Shown here: in pieces, positions 42,553 through 53,004 of the stretch
Layout: the number at the start of each line of letters is the position of its first letter
Position numbering within the stretch: position 1 is the first letter of the stretch
Assembly: GCA_003439945.1 (NCBI GenBank)
Contig: QVRM01001440.1
Coordinates: 372,001 to 436,000, forward strand
DNA length: 64,000 nt
Reading direction: 5' to 3'
Source of the DNA: Dermanyssus gallinae
Taxonomy: Eukaryota; Arthropoda; Arachnida; Mesostigmata; Dermanyssidae
Translations under genes and position numbers: made by a program
Notes under the pieces: model-generated
The model's input: only the letters and a program-made list of their open reading frames with translations
Told to the model about the DNA's origin: nothing
Database searches by the model: none

Positions 42553-44903
42553 CTATCGCTCATGCCCGTGAGGAAGTCCTGCCCGCCCCCTGGCACGAAG
42601 ATCCGGGTCCATCCAGTCTCTCATAGTTCCGAGCACTGAGGTCGCGTTACCTCTTTGGATCTCCAGGGACAGTCGCTGGGAGAAGAAGGCGTGCGCCCTC
42701 TTGTCCATTGTCGCCTGCCGTAATGCGTCGCCAACCCGAGAGATCAATGTTACCGTGAGGGGCCCAGGGCCACCCATCGTCTCGAACGCGAATGGCGAAA
42801 AGTGGTGCGCCCGACTTAGGTCCGCATACTTTCTCATCTTTGAGGTCTCAGCTCGCGTAACGGCAGTCCCCGGGCGGGACGCGCCGGGACCGACAAGGGA
42901 AGGGGTCAGAGAGTCGGTCACCGTCGCATCCCACACCAGGGAACGACCCTTATAGAAGGGCATCAAAGTCATACCGTCGGGGCGCTTACCGTCGTCTCTT
43001 AAAAGCCCAGGTGGTTCCAGGACGCACGGAATCCCCGCCCTCCGCAGCGATCTTGCAAGCATTTCATTGAGGGCAGTGTGTCTTGGGTGCCGGCCCGCTG
43101 CGTGAGCGCAAGACAGGCCGTGTCTGGCGAGTCGCCCAACGGGCTCGCCACAAGAGCATCTGTGTGGCTCAACCAAATCAGCCCCCAATCTAAGGCCAAC
43201 GCATATCCGGGTGGATTGGTCATCAAGGCGGGTACCCAGTGAGTCAGCGGGTAGTGCATGCAACCAGTCGCTTGCTCCTGGGCGAGCGACAGCTAAAAGG
43301 CGTGCCTTGTCCTGGTCATCCCTGCATTCTTCAAGCAGCGAACTAAGCAAAGCTTCGTGAGCCTTCTCGGCCCAGGCCCTCTGGCAGGCTAGTCTATCGG
43401 GACCAGGCGATGAAGCTTGATGTCCAGTCGCTATATCGTCACGAGCCGCCTCGAACATTGCCTGAGCCGCCGGCGGGAGCAGGCGCTGGACATTATCCGA
43501 CGTAGCATGCATCGAGGCAGCCACGGCCGGGCCCGCCAAGAATCGAGCTGAGGGGAGACCAAGGCCGCCCATGGACGTGGGGAGGGCCGCCTGGCGCACC
43601 TCTCGTGGTCGTAAGTTTAGACTCAGCACTGTCTGTAGGGCCTCCACCACCTGGTCGTCGAATGGTTGGAGAAGATGGTTCAAATCGCCTGAGCAGTCTA
43701 TGGACCGTAAAATATGTACGATGCGGCACGCGGAGAACGACGAACGAAGCAGGTAGAGTCCCTGGTGGGCTCCAACAAGCGGTAGCGTTCCTGCATCGCC
43801 CACAATCTGTCCATCAAGGGGTCGAGTTGTCCCGGCAGCGCAGAGGGCAGAACCGGTGCGCCAAGAAGGTTTATTTCGTGGTCAGCCACGACTCTACACC
43901 CCGGTTGCAGCTCGAGCAAGGCCCTCAATGAGGGATCGTCTGGGTCTGTCCCCGGAGCGAACATAGGTTGGCGCCGAACACGATCGCCCTGACCTCAGCC
44001 GGCAGTCGGCCCCATCTCAGGACGTTCATCACTCTGGCGAGTGATGCGGCCAGTCTCCCGGCCACCGGTCCGATCCCGGGGGAAAGGAGATCCTTTAGAT
44101 GGCGCGGGCGGAGACCGTTAGGACCAGCGGACGAACTGGCCGGAAAGCCGGCTACAGCTCCCAAGACGTCTGAGATCGACTGAGGTTTGATGCTGCGACA
44201 TCGAGTAAGGAGGGGCAGGAAAAGCCAAGTGCGGCAGAGCAGGTGGGTGCTTGGTGGCAAGCGAAGCTAGGACTCCGTCCCCCGAGGCTAATGAGTCGGT
44301 AGAGCATAATAGTCGGGCCGCCCCGGAAACGTCTCCCTCAGATAGCTTGCTCGAAACGCGGCGTGCCGAGTCCTCAGGCGAGTCGCACGGGTCCGTTCTG
44401 GCTCTTCTAATACCTCCTACGCGATACTCAAAACGCCAGCCATCGCGAAATGCACGGAGGTTCGATCGGACAGTCGCTGCCAAAGAGATTGACGACAAGG
44501 TGCGAAGTGGCAGTTGAAGTACCACATAAGCGAATGACAGGAGCGACTCCCACGAGGAGAGGTCGTTGTTGGCCGCCACAAGGTCGAGGACGTCGCAAAG
44601 AAGCTCGGCAACCAAAGGCCTCACCGCCCGGGGAACCACGCGCATCACCCTTGATTGTTGGATCGCAATGCTGAGCCTGTCGACCAGCGGCTGTCTCGGC
44701 TGCGACGGGAGTGTTGGCGCGGAGGATACAGTCGGAGACGGTGCGACAGTCGCAGACGTGGAACGGTATCTAGCTTGATGAATGGGGAGACCGCGGCGGG
44801 TGAAGTCCCGGCCGCATCTGGGACAAGTAACCCTTATAGAGGGGTTATCTGCTACTGGAGCGCTCTGGGGAGGGGGATAGGAAGCTGAGCCAGGGTCCGT
44901 CAT
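42553..44903 (-). pseudogene. family R ORF2: finger, partial RT, restriction-like endonuclease
   Basis: Starts at the ATG overlapping the ORF1 stop (ATGA). Residues about 25-46 hold CPRCGRDFTRRGLPIHQARY, a C2H2-like finger lacking the last ligand. A frameshift near 44215 precedes the RT entry block (FPASSSAGPNGLRPRHLKDL, VFGANLCSLR). Then motifs A to C are missing and the frame resumes at PGCRVVADHEINLLGAPV, so roughly 200 residues are deleted near 43960. From 43803 a 416-codon open frame carries LLRSSFSACR, the zinc motif CSCGEPVGRLARHGLSC, GRHPRHTALNEML, GKRPDGMTL and LVWDATV (PD...D nuclease core), ending QRLSLEIQRGNATS. The RLE cleaves target DNA in R2/NeSL-type LINEs. Without the RT palm this copy cannot retrotranspose. 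Confidence 0.78.
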
Positions 44904-46712
44904 TGGGAAGTGGGTGCGGGGGACACCAGACCTTGCAGCAACGGTGCCAGAGCTAGTAGCGGACGCAGTGCGTTAACGATGCCACGAAGCGTGTCGGCTA
45001 GCTTCGGGTTGGTACGTGCGAGCAGTGATGCGGCCTTGGACAAACAACCAAGGTCAAAGTCGTCTGTCGACTTAGGCAAGCGCGACCGAACGCGAGGGAC
45101 GGCGCGACCGCGCGGGACGGATCTACTCGTAACCAATTGGCGACGGCGCTTGGGAGGGCGGTGAGCAGCGTCCATTACTCGTTCCACTTGTTTAGGAGGC
45201 TCCATTTCAGTAGATGGCGGCGTCTTCGAACGGAGCAAAGATTTCCGGGGGGCAGGGATCGGCCGGAAGGGGGGGAGCACGACCTCGACGGGCGCTGCCG
45301 AAGCTTCCGGGGCCACGCCTGAAGAGACTGGAATCACCAAACGGCGTACCGCCGCCGCGTAGGTCCCAGGTGCCGATTCGCGTGGTCCAGGGAGTACGGG
45401 GTCCGGGGCGGTGACCAGGGTGGCTGCCGGCGCCGACAACTGCGCATGTTGGAGCATACGCGACCCAAGCAGGGCATTGCTTTTCTCGCGAGCTAACGCG
45501 AATACGGGGCAAGACGAGTCCCCTCTAGGGTGAGGGCCCCTGCAGTCAACGCAGCGAGCGCGATTTCGACATGATGCGGCATGCGGCAAGATGGTCGTGC
45601 GCACCACATCTCCTGCATGCACGGGCGCGAGTGCAACGAGTTTCCGTGTGGCCAGTACGTTGGCAATTGAAGCAAACAATCGGCGACGATGCTTCGACCG
45701 TTACATCGTGATCCCTCCACACAATAAAGACCTTACTAGGTGTCCTTTTGAACAGAACGTGTATCCTGCTAGACGGCACTCGGATGTTCTGCTTATCTTT
45801 CCACCCAGGCCTCGTGTCCCTCCTTATTTTTACCGCGCCGTACGAGGCGAGCTCGGATAGAAGACACTCGTCAGAGAAGGCCGGGTTGACGTCTTTGATA
45901 ACGCCCCAAAACTGATCCATTGAGGAACATAGACCCACGACCGTCACGCCTCCTAATACCTTGAGTGACACCTACTCACTTGCGGCCGAGATAGTGGGCA
46001 CCGTGGCCGTTATCCCTTTGGGACCCCCTCCCAACGTTGCCGCCGGCACAAGGTCATGGAGCGCCTTTAACACTTTCAACAGTTGTTCAGCCGAAAATTC
46101 CGGGCGCTGGCTCTGCTGCTGCTGCTTGTTGGGGGCTTCGGGCGGCAAAGCCGACAAATCCTTTGGCAGAAATCGCACTGTATAAATTGGACCGGCGCCA
46201 CTGTCAACCGATTCACGGAAACGCGAGAGTTCCGCTTCAGCTTTAAGCACCCGTCTAGCCGACTTCTTGTTCATAATTGTCACAAAGCCGTCGTCATTCG
46301 CCGTATCGCCGGCGCTCCGAGAAACCCCCGCACTATTAGAAGAGTCCTCCGTGTCTGAGGCAGCACGGGCCCGTTTGACAGCTAGCTTTTGCGCAGCTGA
46401 GACACCTGGTGCGGTCTCAGTAGCCACTGTCTCCGCCGTCGTTGTGTCGTTGTCAGCTGGGCGAGGCTGTTCTGTCGGTCGAACAGCAGCATCGCTTGCA
46501 CCATAGACGGTCGCCGACGTCGCAGGCGACGTGCAGCGCACGTCGGGCGTAGGTGCATCGGACAACAATTCTAAACGTGACCGCATCGTGCGGCAACCCT
46601 CTACCGCCATGGCAGACAACGCCGCCAGCGCCAGCGGACGATGTCGGCGTAGCAGACGCCAGTTCGAGTGGATACCCGCGCGAACCGCTGCTCTCGCCGT
46701 CCGCATCCGCAT
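44900..46712 (-). pseudogene. family R ORF1, gag-like with zinc knuckles
   Basis: About 600 codons, broken by one in-frame TAG (near 45972) and one frameshift (near 45600). The first third is Ala/Thr-rich and ends DDGFVTIMNKKSARRVLKAE. A Gln run (KQQQQSQ) follows. The middle contains an RRM-like stretch (MDQFWGVIKDVNP...IHVLFKRTPSKVFIVW). Three CCHC knuckles come next: CFNCQRTGHTETRC, CRRCGAHDHLAAC and CVDCRGPHPRGDSSC. The C-terminal part is basic (PPKRRRQLVTSRSVPRGR). This is the layout of ORF1 proteins of I/Jockey/R1 LINEs, which package the element's RNA. Finding it in front of an RLE-type ORF2 is unusual. Confidence 0.7.
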
Positions 46713-46945
46713 CGCCGTCCATCAGCGCGTTTGGTCGGAAACACCAAAACGGCTAAAAAACACGAAGAAACTCGGAAAAAATGGGAAAAGCACACCGCAC
46801 CAGGCACTTGAGAACGAGAAGGAGCACTCACACAAAACTTGTCCGGGAAAACGAGGTAGGATCACCAAAACGAAGCGAAAATTCACAGAGCTCTTACGGA
46901 ACACGACCGTTTGTCGCCGTAGCAGACGCCCAAAAAGTTTTACCT

Positions 46946-47089
46946 TTTTAAATTCAGTTAATTAATTGCTAAAGTTAACTGCGCGTCTCATTCCGTATGC
47001 CGTAAGCCTAATACATGTGTACTACATACGTTCCATTTGGATTCTTAATGCAAATACAGAAATTAATTTTATACACACAGCTTATGTTA

Positions 47090-47092
<3 letters not shown>
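46946..47092. other. unassigned spacer
   Basis: Short A+T-rich spacer between the family R 5' end and a TA tract. Confidence 0.4.

Positions 47093-47126
<34 letters not shown>
47093..47126. repeat. (TA)n microsatellite
   Basis: 34 bp of TA at the 5' boundary of a family H fragment. Confidence 0.95.
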
Positions 47127-47129
<3 letters not shown>

Positions 47130-47898
47130 ACGGCCGATGCTTCAAAGAGCACTTTAAGGACAGGGTCAGGGCGAGCCTTGGTTGCAAGTGTTGGGGTGCA
47201 GACGCCATCGAAGCTATCGCTACAGTCAGCAATGGCCTTGTTCGAGATAAAAGTTGTACCTGTTGCTGCATACGGAATTCAAGTGATCTGAGAGTACCTT
47301 TCGGCGTCGCAGCTCGAGGTGCTCGATCGTATAAAGCCAGCATTTCTCAAACGTGTCATGGGGCCACACTGCTCAACGCGAAACAGATTAGTTTACCTCT
47401 TGGGTGACACGCCGCTTTTTATAGAAGATCTTAAACGACGTTTCGACCTTCCGACTACTTTAGCTTACTTAGAGTTCATTAGCTTATAGGGGCGAAAGAT
47501 GGCAGAAATCGACCCTGAATTCTATGATACGGGTGCAATGACCAACGACGCATGGAAGGAACTTAACAGGACCAATAGGCATATAGTAACACGTTTTGCG
47601 GTTCATGGGTATCACCACATTCTCTGCGAAACATTAGGTTTTCATGCCCCGTGTGATACCTGTATTTGCAGTAGGTGCGGGAACTTTTGCGCCAGGTACC
47701 ACGCAGCGTCATGCCCAGAAGTGACTTCGCTAGGGAGTCTCGCTCTAATGGAGGGGTCCCAATAGCGTATTATTTTATCATGAGTACATCGGATAGGAGA
47801 TTGTCCTCGATGTATATTTGAATACGGAACAGTCATGTGTATACTAACACAAGTTTTACAATGTACCTAACAAAGTGATAATAGACATCATAATTAAT
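47127..47898 (+). pseudogene. family H LINE C-terminal fragment, copy 5
   Basis: Thumb and end of ORF2 in several frames: HFKDRVRASLGCKCWGADAI, then KVVPVAAYGIQ and LEVLDRIKPAFLKRVMGPH, RLVYLLGDTPLFIEDLKRRF, and after one stop MAEIDPEFYDTGAMTNDAW. The frame 47499-47765 ends with RFAVHGYHHILCETLGFH, CICSRCGNFCARYHAASC and about 15 more residues. All zinc ligands are present. A short (TA)n at 47897-47905 follows about 130 bp downstream. It is the longest C-terminal copy outside the 33.9-39 kb cluster. Confidence 0.7.
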
Positions 47899-47899
47899 A

Positions 47900-48495
47900 T
47901 ATATATTTTTTTTGTGGAGGAGGGTGAATGCTTTTACGCACGCTACGAGTACGGGGTATTCCCCCCTCTCGAGCAGTGTGGAACCCGACCCTAGCGGTTG
48001 GATGTTGGTCCGCCAAGACTTCTACCCACTAAACACACCTCTTCCTTTAAGCTTCACTCTCTAATGGCCCAGATATCCATAAAACAGTACTATGGGCCAT
48101 TAGGAGAAGTGGCGAGCGCCTACCGGATCATTTGGCCGAGGCCACTCACGGGTTCCTCCACCGGTCCGACGTGCTTTTCCCAACACCTGCAAACCCGTTT
48201 GATTAGAAACCACACCATATGTTGGTGTCGTATCTTCTTTCTTTTTCATCACTGCAGTTGCCATTTCCTCGCCCAGCTTTCATGCAGATGCTGTGCTGCT
48301 ATGTACTCCACAAACATTTTCATGTTACTTCTCGGCGGGTCCGGTGTTCTTCTTCTCTGGACCATTTCAATCGTAGCAGCGTTATGGCAGTTGTCCTTGC
48401 CTGCTCTAGTCCATTGCATTTCAGGAGAATGTGCTCGGGGTCATCGTCGACGCCGTCCGCACAGTGCACGCAGGATACCGAGGGAGCTTTGCCTA
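47900..48495 (-). pseudogene. R1-like LINE 3' end
   Basis: Minus strand: a short reading with the zinc finger CVHCADGVDDDPEHILLKC and NGLEQARTTAITLLRLKWSR, a stop near 48320, then a 3' untranslated region similar to 9996-10150. A T-run at 47906-47913 represents poly(A). The 5' edge (48495) is fused in frame to a DD41D transposase fragment. Confidence 0.6.
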
Positions 48496-48847
48496 AACAC
48501 GTTCTGTAGCGATTGCACAGGCTCTCTTGCACTCGTGTAAATATGTTAGGCATTGCCCTAACGGCGTCAGCAGCGTTGAATATACGGTCAACCAGATCTT
48601 CACGCGATTCAACGGGGGTTTCGTAGACAACACTCTTTAGGTAGCCCCACAAAAAAAAATCGAGGCTTGTTAAATCGGGGGAGCGAGGCGGCCAAGCTCG
48701 GCCGATCCACCGATTCTTGAATGCTTCGTTTAGGTATTCTCGAACCGTAGCAGAGTTGTGTGGCGGCGCACCATCATGCTGGAACCACATTCTTAGACGA
48801 ACGCTTTCCGGGGCGCTTTCCAAAAGCTGGGGTAACGTATAAATCAA
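48488..48847 (-). pseudogene. DD41D (rosa-like) transposase fragment, left arm
   Basis: Minus strand: LPQLLESAPESVRLRMWFQH, D-GAPPHNSATVREYLNEAF, NRWIGRAWPPRSPDLTSLDF, FLWGYLKSVVYETPVESRED and RVQESLCNRYRTCL. The second Asp (HDGAP) and third Asp (TSLDFF) of the catalytic triad are present. This arm lacks four residues (GGSI) found in the right arm; with them the spacing is 41 residues, the rosa/DD41D arrangement of the IS630-Tc1-mariner superfamily. It is an almost exact inverted copy of 49139-49427. Confidence 0.75.
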
Positions 48848-49059
48848 AAATGCGCGATAGGCAGACCTGACACTTCGTTTTATAGCTTTTGGCGTTGGCG
48901 GTTTTTTTTATGGTGTTTTGGCGTTTCGAATGACGAATTCCGAATCAAAGCCCGCGCAAATTTCCGATAGAAGCTTGTGCAAACGGCGAATAATTTCGAA
49001 ACAAAGCCGGCTGCTCAGCGTAAACAAATGCTGGTGTGTTTGTTTCCGCCAGATTAGAT

Positions 49060-49460
49060 GCAGCTGCGTATCGCGCGTTTTTGATTCATACGTTACCCAG
49101 TTGTTAGAAGACATCCTGGAAAGCTTTCGTCTGAAAATGCCGCCACACAACTCTGCTACGGTTCGAGAATACCTAAACGAAGCATTCAAGAATCGGTGGA
49201 TCGGCCGAGGCGGGTCTATAGCTTGGCCACCTCGCTCCCCCGATTTAACAAGCCTCGACTTTTTTTTGTGGGGCTACCTAAAGAGTGTTGTCTACGAAAC
49301 CCCCGTTGAATCGCGTGAAGATCTGGTTGACCGTATATTCAACGCTGCTGACGCCGTTAGGGCAATGCCTAACATATTTACACGAGTGCAAGAGAGCCTG
49401 TGCAGTCGCTACAGAACGTGTTTAGTGGTAGGCAGACGGAACTTCGAGCACTTCTTATAA
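49060..49460 (+). pseudogene. DD41D (rosa-like) transposase fragment, right arm
   Basis: Plus strand: FDSYVTQLLEDILESFRLKM then PPHNSATVREYLNEAFKNRW, IGRGGSIAWPPRSPDLTSLD and FFLWGYLKSVVYE, ending SLCSRYRTCLVVGRRNFEHF-L and stop. The eight residues with the second catalytic Asp (WFQHDGAP in the left arm) are deleted, so it is inactive. The natural C-terminus is present here but replaced in the left arm. From 49139 to 49427 it is nearly identical to the left arm; before 49139 the two differ at about a quarter of positions. Confidence 0.75.
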
Positions 49461-49479
49461 TAAATAAATGCTGGTGTGT

Positions 49480-50042
49480 TTCTGGACGTGCGCAAGTGGT
49501 TTCTGTGGTAAAGCAGGTCAAGATGCTAGGAAGTATGCATGCCTTTGCTTTTGATATGGCTGTCGAAAAAGCCTAGTTTCTCAGCAACTACGTAACGCAG
49601 CACCATCACTTTGGTACGAAAATGACGGGCATTAAATTTGCTATCGTCAGAGAGTGTTCGGCATTTGTGCGCAATGGAAAAATTTTTAGATTTTGCACGT
49701 GAAAGCTTCAACGTAAGTTATAACAACAAATCGACTTTTTATGATTATTTTTATTCCACCTATTTGCTTTTTGCTAGCTTGCGTTAGGTGTCATTTAGGT
49801 TATGCAACATTTTCCGCCGAACACACTGGTATGATCGGTTGCTTCATGCGTTGACTGGTTCTCCCGCAAACGTAGATTTTGTACAACTATGTAGGAGAAA
49901 ATAAGGCAGAATAACGACTTTTCTAAATTTCATCCTCACTCCTAAACAAAACGTTTTCTTGGCTTCCGCCCATTGGGAAAAATTATTTTCTTGCCGAGCT
50001 CTATCAAACCTCGAAAGAAGTACAACTTTTTACGTAACACCC
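49480..50042 (+). mobile_element. long inverted-repeat element, single arm
   Basis: Similar to one arm of the elements at 51.67-52.82 and 53.01-53.84 kb. Shared blocks: gcatgc-tttgctttcgatatggct, acgtaacgcagcaccatca-tttggtacgaaaatg, ttcatgcgtt-actggttc-cccgcaa and ttgccgagctct-tcaaacctcg. It ends TAACACCCTGTA beside a (TA)n tract. It lies directly after the DD41D C-terminus and may be that transposon's 3' end. Confidence 0.65.
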
Positions 50043-50043
50043 T

Positions 50044-50091
50044 GTATATATATATATATATATATAGATATACATATATATATAGATATAC

Positions 50092-50167
<76 letters not shown>
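50044..50167. repeat. compound (TA)n microsatellite
   Basis: About 124 bp of TA with occasional GA and CA interruptions. Confidence 0.95.
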
Positions 50168-50169
<2 letters not shown>

Positions 50170-50627
50170 ATATTGCCACTCCCTTCTATAATCTGCGTTT
50201 TACGCGTTCTTTTTAATAAAATGTTATAATTTTTACTTGTCTTTTTTACATGCTAAAAAGAAGTGTTTTAAGTTAGAGTTTTCCCTTTTAGATTCTGAAG
50301 TAATCAAAGCATATACTAATTTGAAGGCATAATGTCAGGACTATAAGACGGCTGGGGCAAAACGTCGCACGTATAATTTTGCAACTTGCGGCAGTCGGCA
50401 CGAATGTATGTGGGCGTTGTCATGCTGGTATATGGTTAGGGCACAAGGAACGTATCGAAACTAACCGAATACGTTATTTGCCTGCGGCTTTTTTTCAGAC
50501 ATCCGGTTTTACAGTTGACATGAGAGTGCGGGTTCAAGTGAATATGAGGCTGGTGCCCTTGAAAACAGAGCCGGTGCCAAGATTAATACTCCCTATATTT
50601 TGGACAGAAGATGTAGGTGTTTTGCTA

Positions 50628-50630
<3 letters not shown>
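50168..50630. other. unassigned DNA
   Basis: No gene recognised. The frame 50379-50717 runs into the TA tract and has no motif. Confidence 0.35.

Positions 50631-50678
<48 letters not shown>
50631..50678. repeat. (TA)n microsatellite
   Basis: 48 bp of TA at the left edge of a deleted Tc1-like copy. Confidence 0.95.
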
Positions 50679-50681
<3 letters not shown>

Positions 50682-50684
50682 CGT

Positions 50685-51490
50685 GAAAAAATACAGCTAA
50701 ATATGTTTGCCACATGACACACATTTATTATATTTAATCGTGTAAAATTACAGTGATGCATGTTCATAGAGTAACAGCAGCAAATTTCATTGACATTTGG
50801 AATCTTGGATTACTTCACGGATGACCTCAAAAATGCAGTTTGGTATAGCGTTAAACAAGTTTCGAATGATGTTCTGTGAGAGCTCGTCCAAAGTTTTCAC
50901 AAGGTTCTACCTGGTTCGAAAATTGTTTGTCGTCGGTGTAAACTTTTCGGGCGAGCCAGCTTCACACATTTTTGATGATATTAAAATTAGGTGTGACTGC
51001 AGGCCAACGTAGGGCTTCAATGTAACGTTGTTTGCTTTGCCAGATTCCGATCAGTTTGGCGGTGTGAATCTGAGCGTTACCATATTGAAAAATGAAGGCT
51101 GGCACTTGCATCAGCTCAAAATGCTACTATAGAGGCCGACGTTCTTTTTAGTCTTGATTTGGGCCTTTTACGCACTCGTGAGGCGCCGGCCTAAGCCCAT
51201 CATTTCAACACAGAAAATTATTGTTTATATATACGTCATTCCACTTAGAGAGCTATTTCTCTTACGCAGTTAGCTCGATGATATTTTATTACTTATCTAT
51301 AAACATGTGTTTTATAACATTGGTGCATATATATACATACCATACATATGGTGCAATAAATAAATGATGATAATGTTATCCCGCCTAATTTACTCGCTAG
51401 GTGGTGCATCTTGCTAGTGGCTGTATCATTTATTCGTGGTGTAGCTGTATCGAATATAAGAGATCTTGTGTTTCAAAGTAATTTGAGACT
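50685..51490 (-). mobile_element. Tc1-like element, internally deleted copy
   Basis: A decayed relative of the Tc1-like element at 61717-63190, in opposite orientation. Its 50700-50815 part matches 61747-61862 (atgtttgccaca, cagagtaacagc, gacatttgga). The minus-strand coding remnant shows the NA-IHTAKLI and WLARKVYTDDKQFSNQVE blocks. The right end (51370-51480) matches the 3' end of the complete copy (actcgcta, gatcttgtgttt). The middle, including the first catalytic Asp, is deleted: the 3' RT-like junction near 51130 joins the second-Asp region directly to the N-terminal codons. Confidence 0.7.
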
Positions 51491-51655
51491 CAAAATTACG
51501 ATAGAAATCTCCGCTGTTGCCCTATGAGCACGTATCTGTGTAGTATTTGCGCGATTGGTTAAATAAATGCGTGTAATGTGGCAAATGTAAAAAATATTTA
51601 AAATAAAAAAAAAACGGGTGGCTGTATACTGTGTTCCCTGGCTGTATATACAGCA

Positions 51656-52820
51656 TAAGTACATAACGATACATTCATATCGTTATGTACTTATTTCGAG
51701 GTTTGGTAGAACTCGGCAAGAAAATAATTTTTCCTAATAGAAGGAGGACGCGGAAACGTCTTGTTTAGGAGAGAGAATGAAATTTATAAAAGTAGTTATT
51801 CTGCCTTTTCATCTCCTACAAAGTTGTGCGAAATCTACGTTTGCGAGAGAACGCATGAAGGAACCGATTATACCGGCGTGCTCGGCGGAAAATTCTGCAC
51901 ACGAACATTTCACTAGCTTGCGTAGCGAACTAATAACCAGATTGAGAAAAGTCATAAAAAGCCGATATGTTGTTATGTCTTACGTGAACGCTTTTTTGTG
52001 AAAAATTGTAAAATTATTCCATTACGATCAAAAATGTATGTCTAAAAGACCAGCCTCACGCAATAGCAAATTTAATGCCGACTATCTTCGTACCAAAGTG
52101 ATAGTGCTGCGTTACGTAGTTGTCAAGTAATTAAGCTTTTTCGATAGCCATAATGAAAGCGAAGGCATGCATACTTGCATAGGGTGTATGAGAAAGTTAG
52201 GTACATAATTTGAGGTTTGGTAGAACTCGGCAAGAGAATAATTTTTCCTAATGGAAGGAGGAGCGGAAACTTCTTGGCAACATTTTACGGTTCTGAACGT
52301 AAAAACTTGCACGTAAAACATAGCAACTATAACTGTCGAAAAAGCTTAGTTACTTGACATCTACGTAACGCAGCACCATCAGTTTGGTACGAAAATGGTG
52401 GGCATTTAATTTGCTATTGCGTGAGAGTGACTTTTCGAACGTACATTTTTGGTCGTAATGGAAAAAAATTACGATTTTTTTTACAAAAAAAGCGTTAACG
52501 TAACATATCGACTTTTTATGACTTTCCTTAATCTGGTTATTCGCTTTTTTGCTACGCAAGCTAGTGAAAAGTCTTTCGTTTTGCAGAATTTTTCTCCGAA
52601 CACGCCGGTATATTTGGTCTCTTCATGCGTTAACTGGTTCGCCCGCAAGTGTAGATTTCGCACAACTATATAGGAGAAAAAAGGCAGAATAACTGCTTTT
52701 ATAAACGTCACTCTCTCTTGATTCACAAGACGCGTCCTCTTTCCATCGGAAAAATTTATTTTCTTGCCGAGTTCTACCAAACCTCGCAATAAGTACATAA
52801 CGATATGAATGACCCTGTAT
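51656..52820. mobile_element. long inverted-repeat (foldback-like) element 1
   Basis: A non-coding palindromic unit of about 1.16 kb. The left end atcgttatgtacttatttcgaggtttggta is the reverse complement of the right end ...accaaacctcg-aataagtacataacgat (52786-52806). Blocks near the left end (ggacgcggaaacgtcttg, ttattctgcctttt) reappear inverted near the right end. The centre lies near 52200-52330. The right end runs into atgaatgaccctgtatata. Confidence 0.8.
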
Positions 52821-52846
52821 ATATACCGCGGTTGCACTTGCAAACC

Positions 52847-52849
<3 letters not shown>

Positions 52850-52886
<37 letters not shown>

Positions 52887-52964
52887 AAGTATGGCTACGC
52901 CATACTTTGTACTAAAGAACTTTAAATGCTTGTATTTACGTTAGTGCAATTAGTTAATGCAACG

Positions 52965-53002
<38 letters not shown>
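52850..53002. repeat. two (TA)n tracts with spacer
   Basis: TA at 52850-52880 and 52966-53002 around an 85-bp spacer. The spacer starts with a small hairpin (AAAGTATGGC tac GCCATACTTT). Confidence 0.9.

Positions 53003-53004
<2 letters not shown>

Larger units (their letters stand above)
42480..46945 (-). mobile_element. family R LINE with ORF1 and RLE-type ORF2 (RT core deleted)
   Basis: A GC-rich 4.5-kb element on the minus strand. ORF1 (46712-44900) has three zinc knuckles. ORF2 (44903-42553) has an N-terminal Cys/His finger, the start of a reverse transcriptase, then a deletion of the catalytic palm, then the thumb, a zinc motif and a restriction-like endonuclease. The ORF1 stop and the ORF2 start overlap as ATGA. 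Fragments of the same family lie at 8.4-9.6, 23.4 and 57.0 kb. No target duplication could be recognised at the ends. Confidence 0.8.

Noticed and set aside
43605..43931. Plus-strand frames over 42.5-46.9 kb (several of 60-140 codons)
   Set aside because: GC-rich shadows antisense to the family R ORFs; no motifs of their own.
42553..46712. Host gene encoding a nuclease or zinc-knuckle protein
   Set aside because: The ORF1/RT/RLE order, internal deletion and related fragments at 8.4, 23.4 and 57.0 kb show a LINE.
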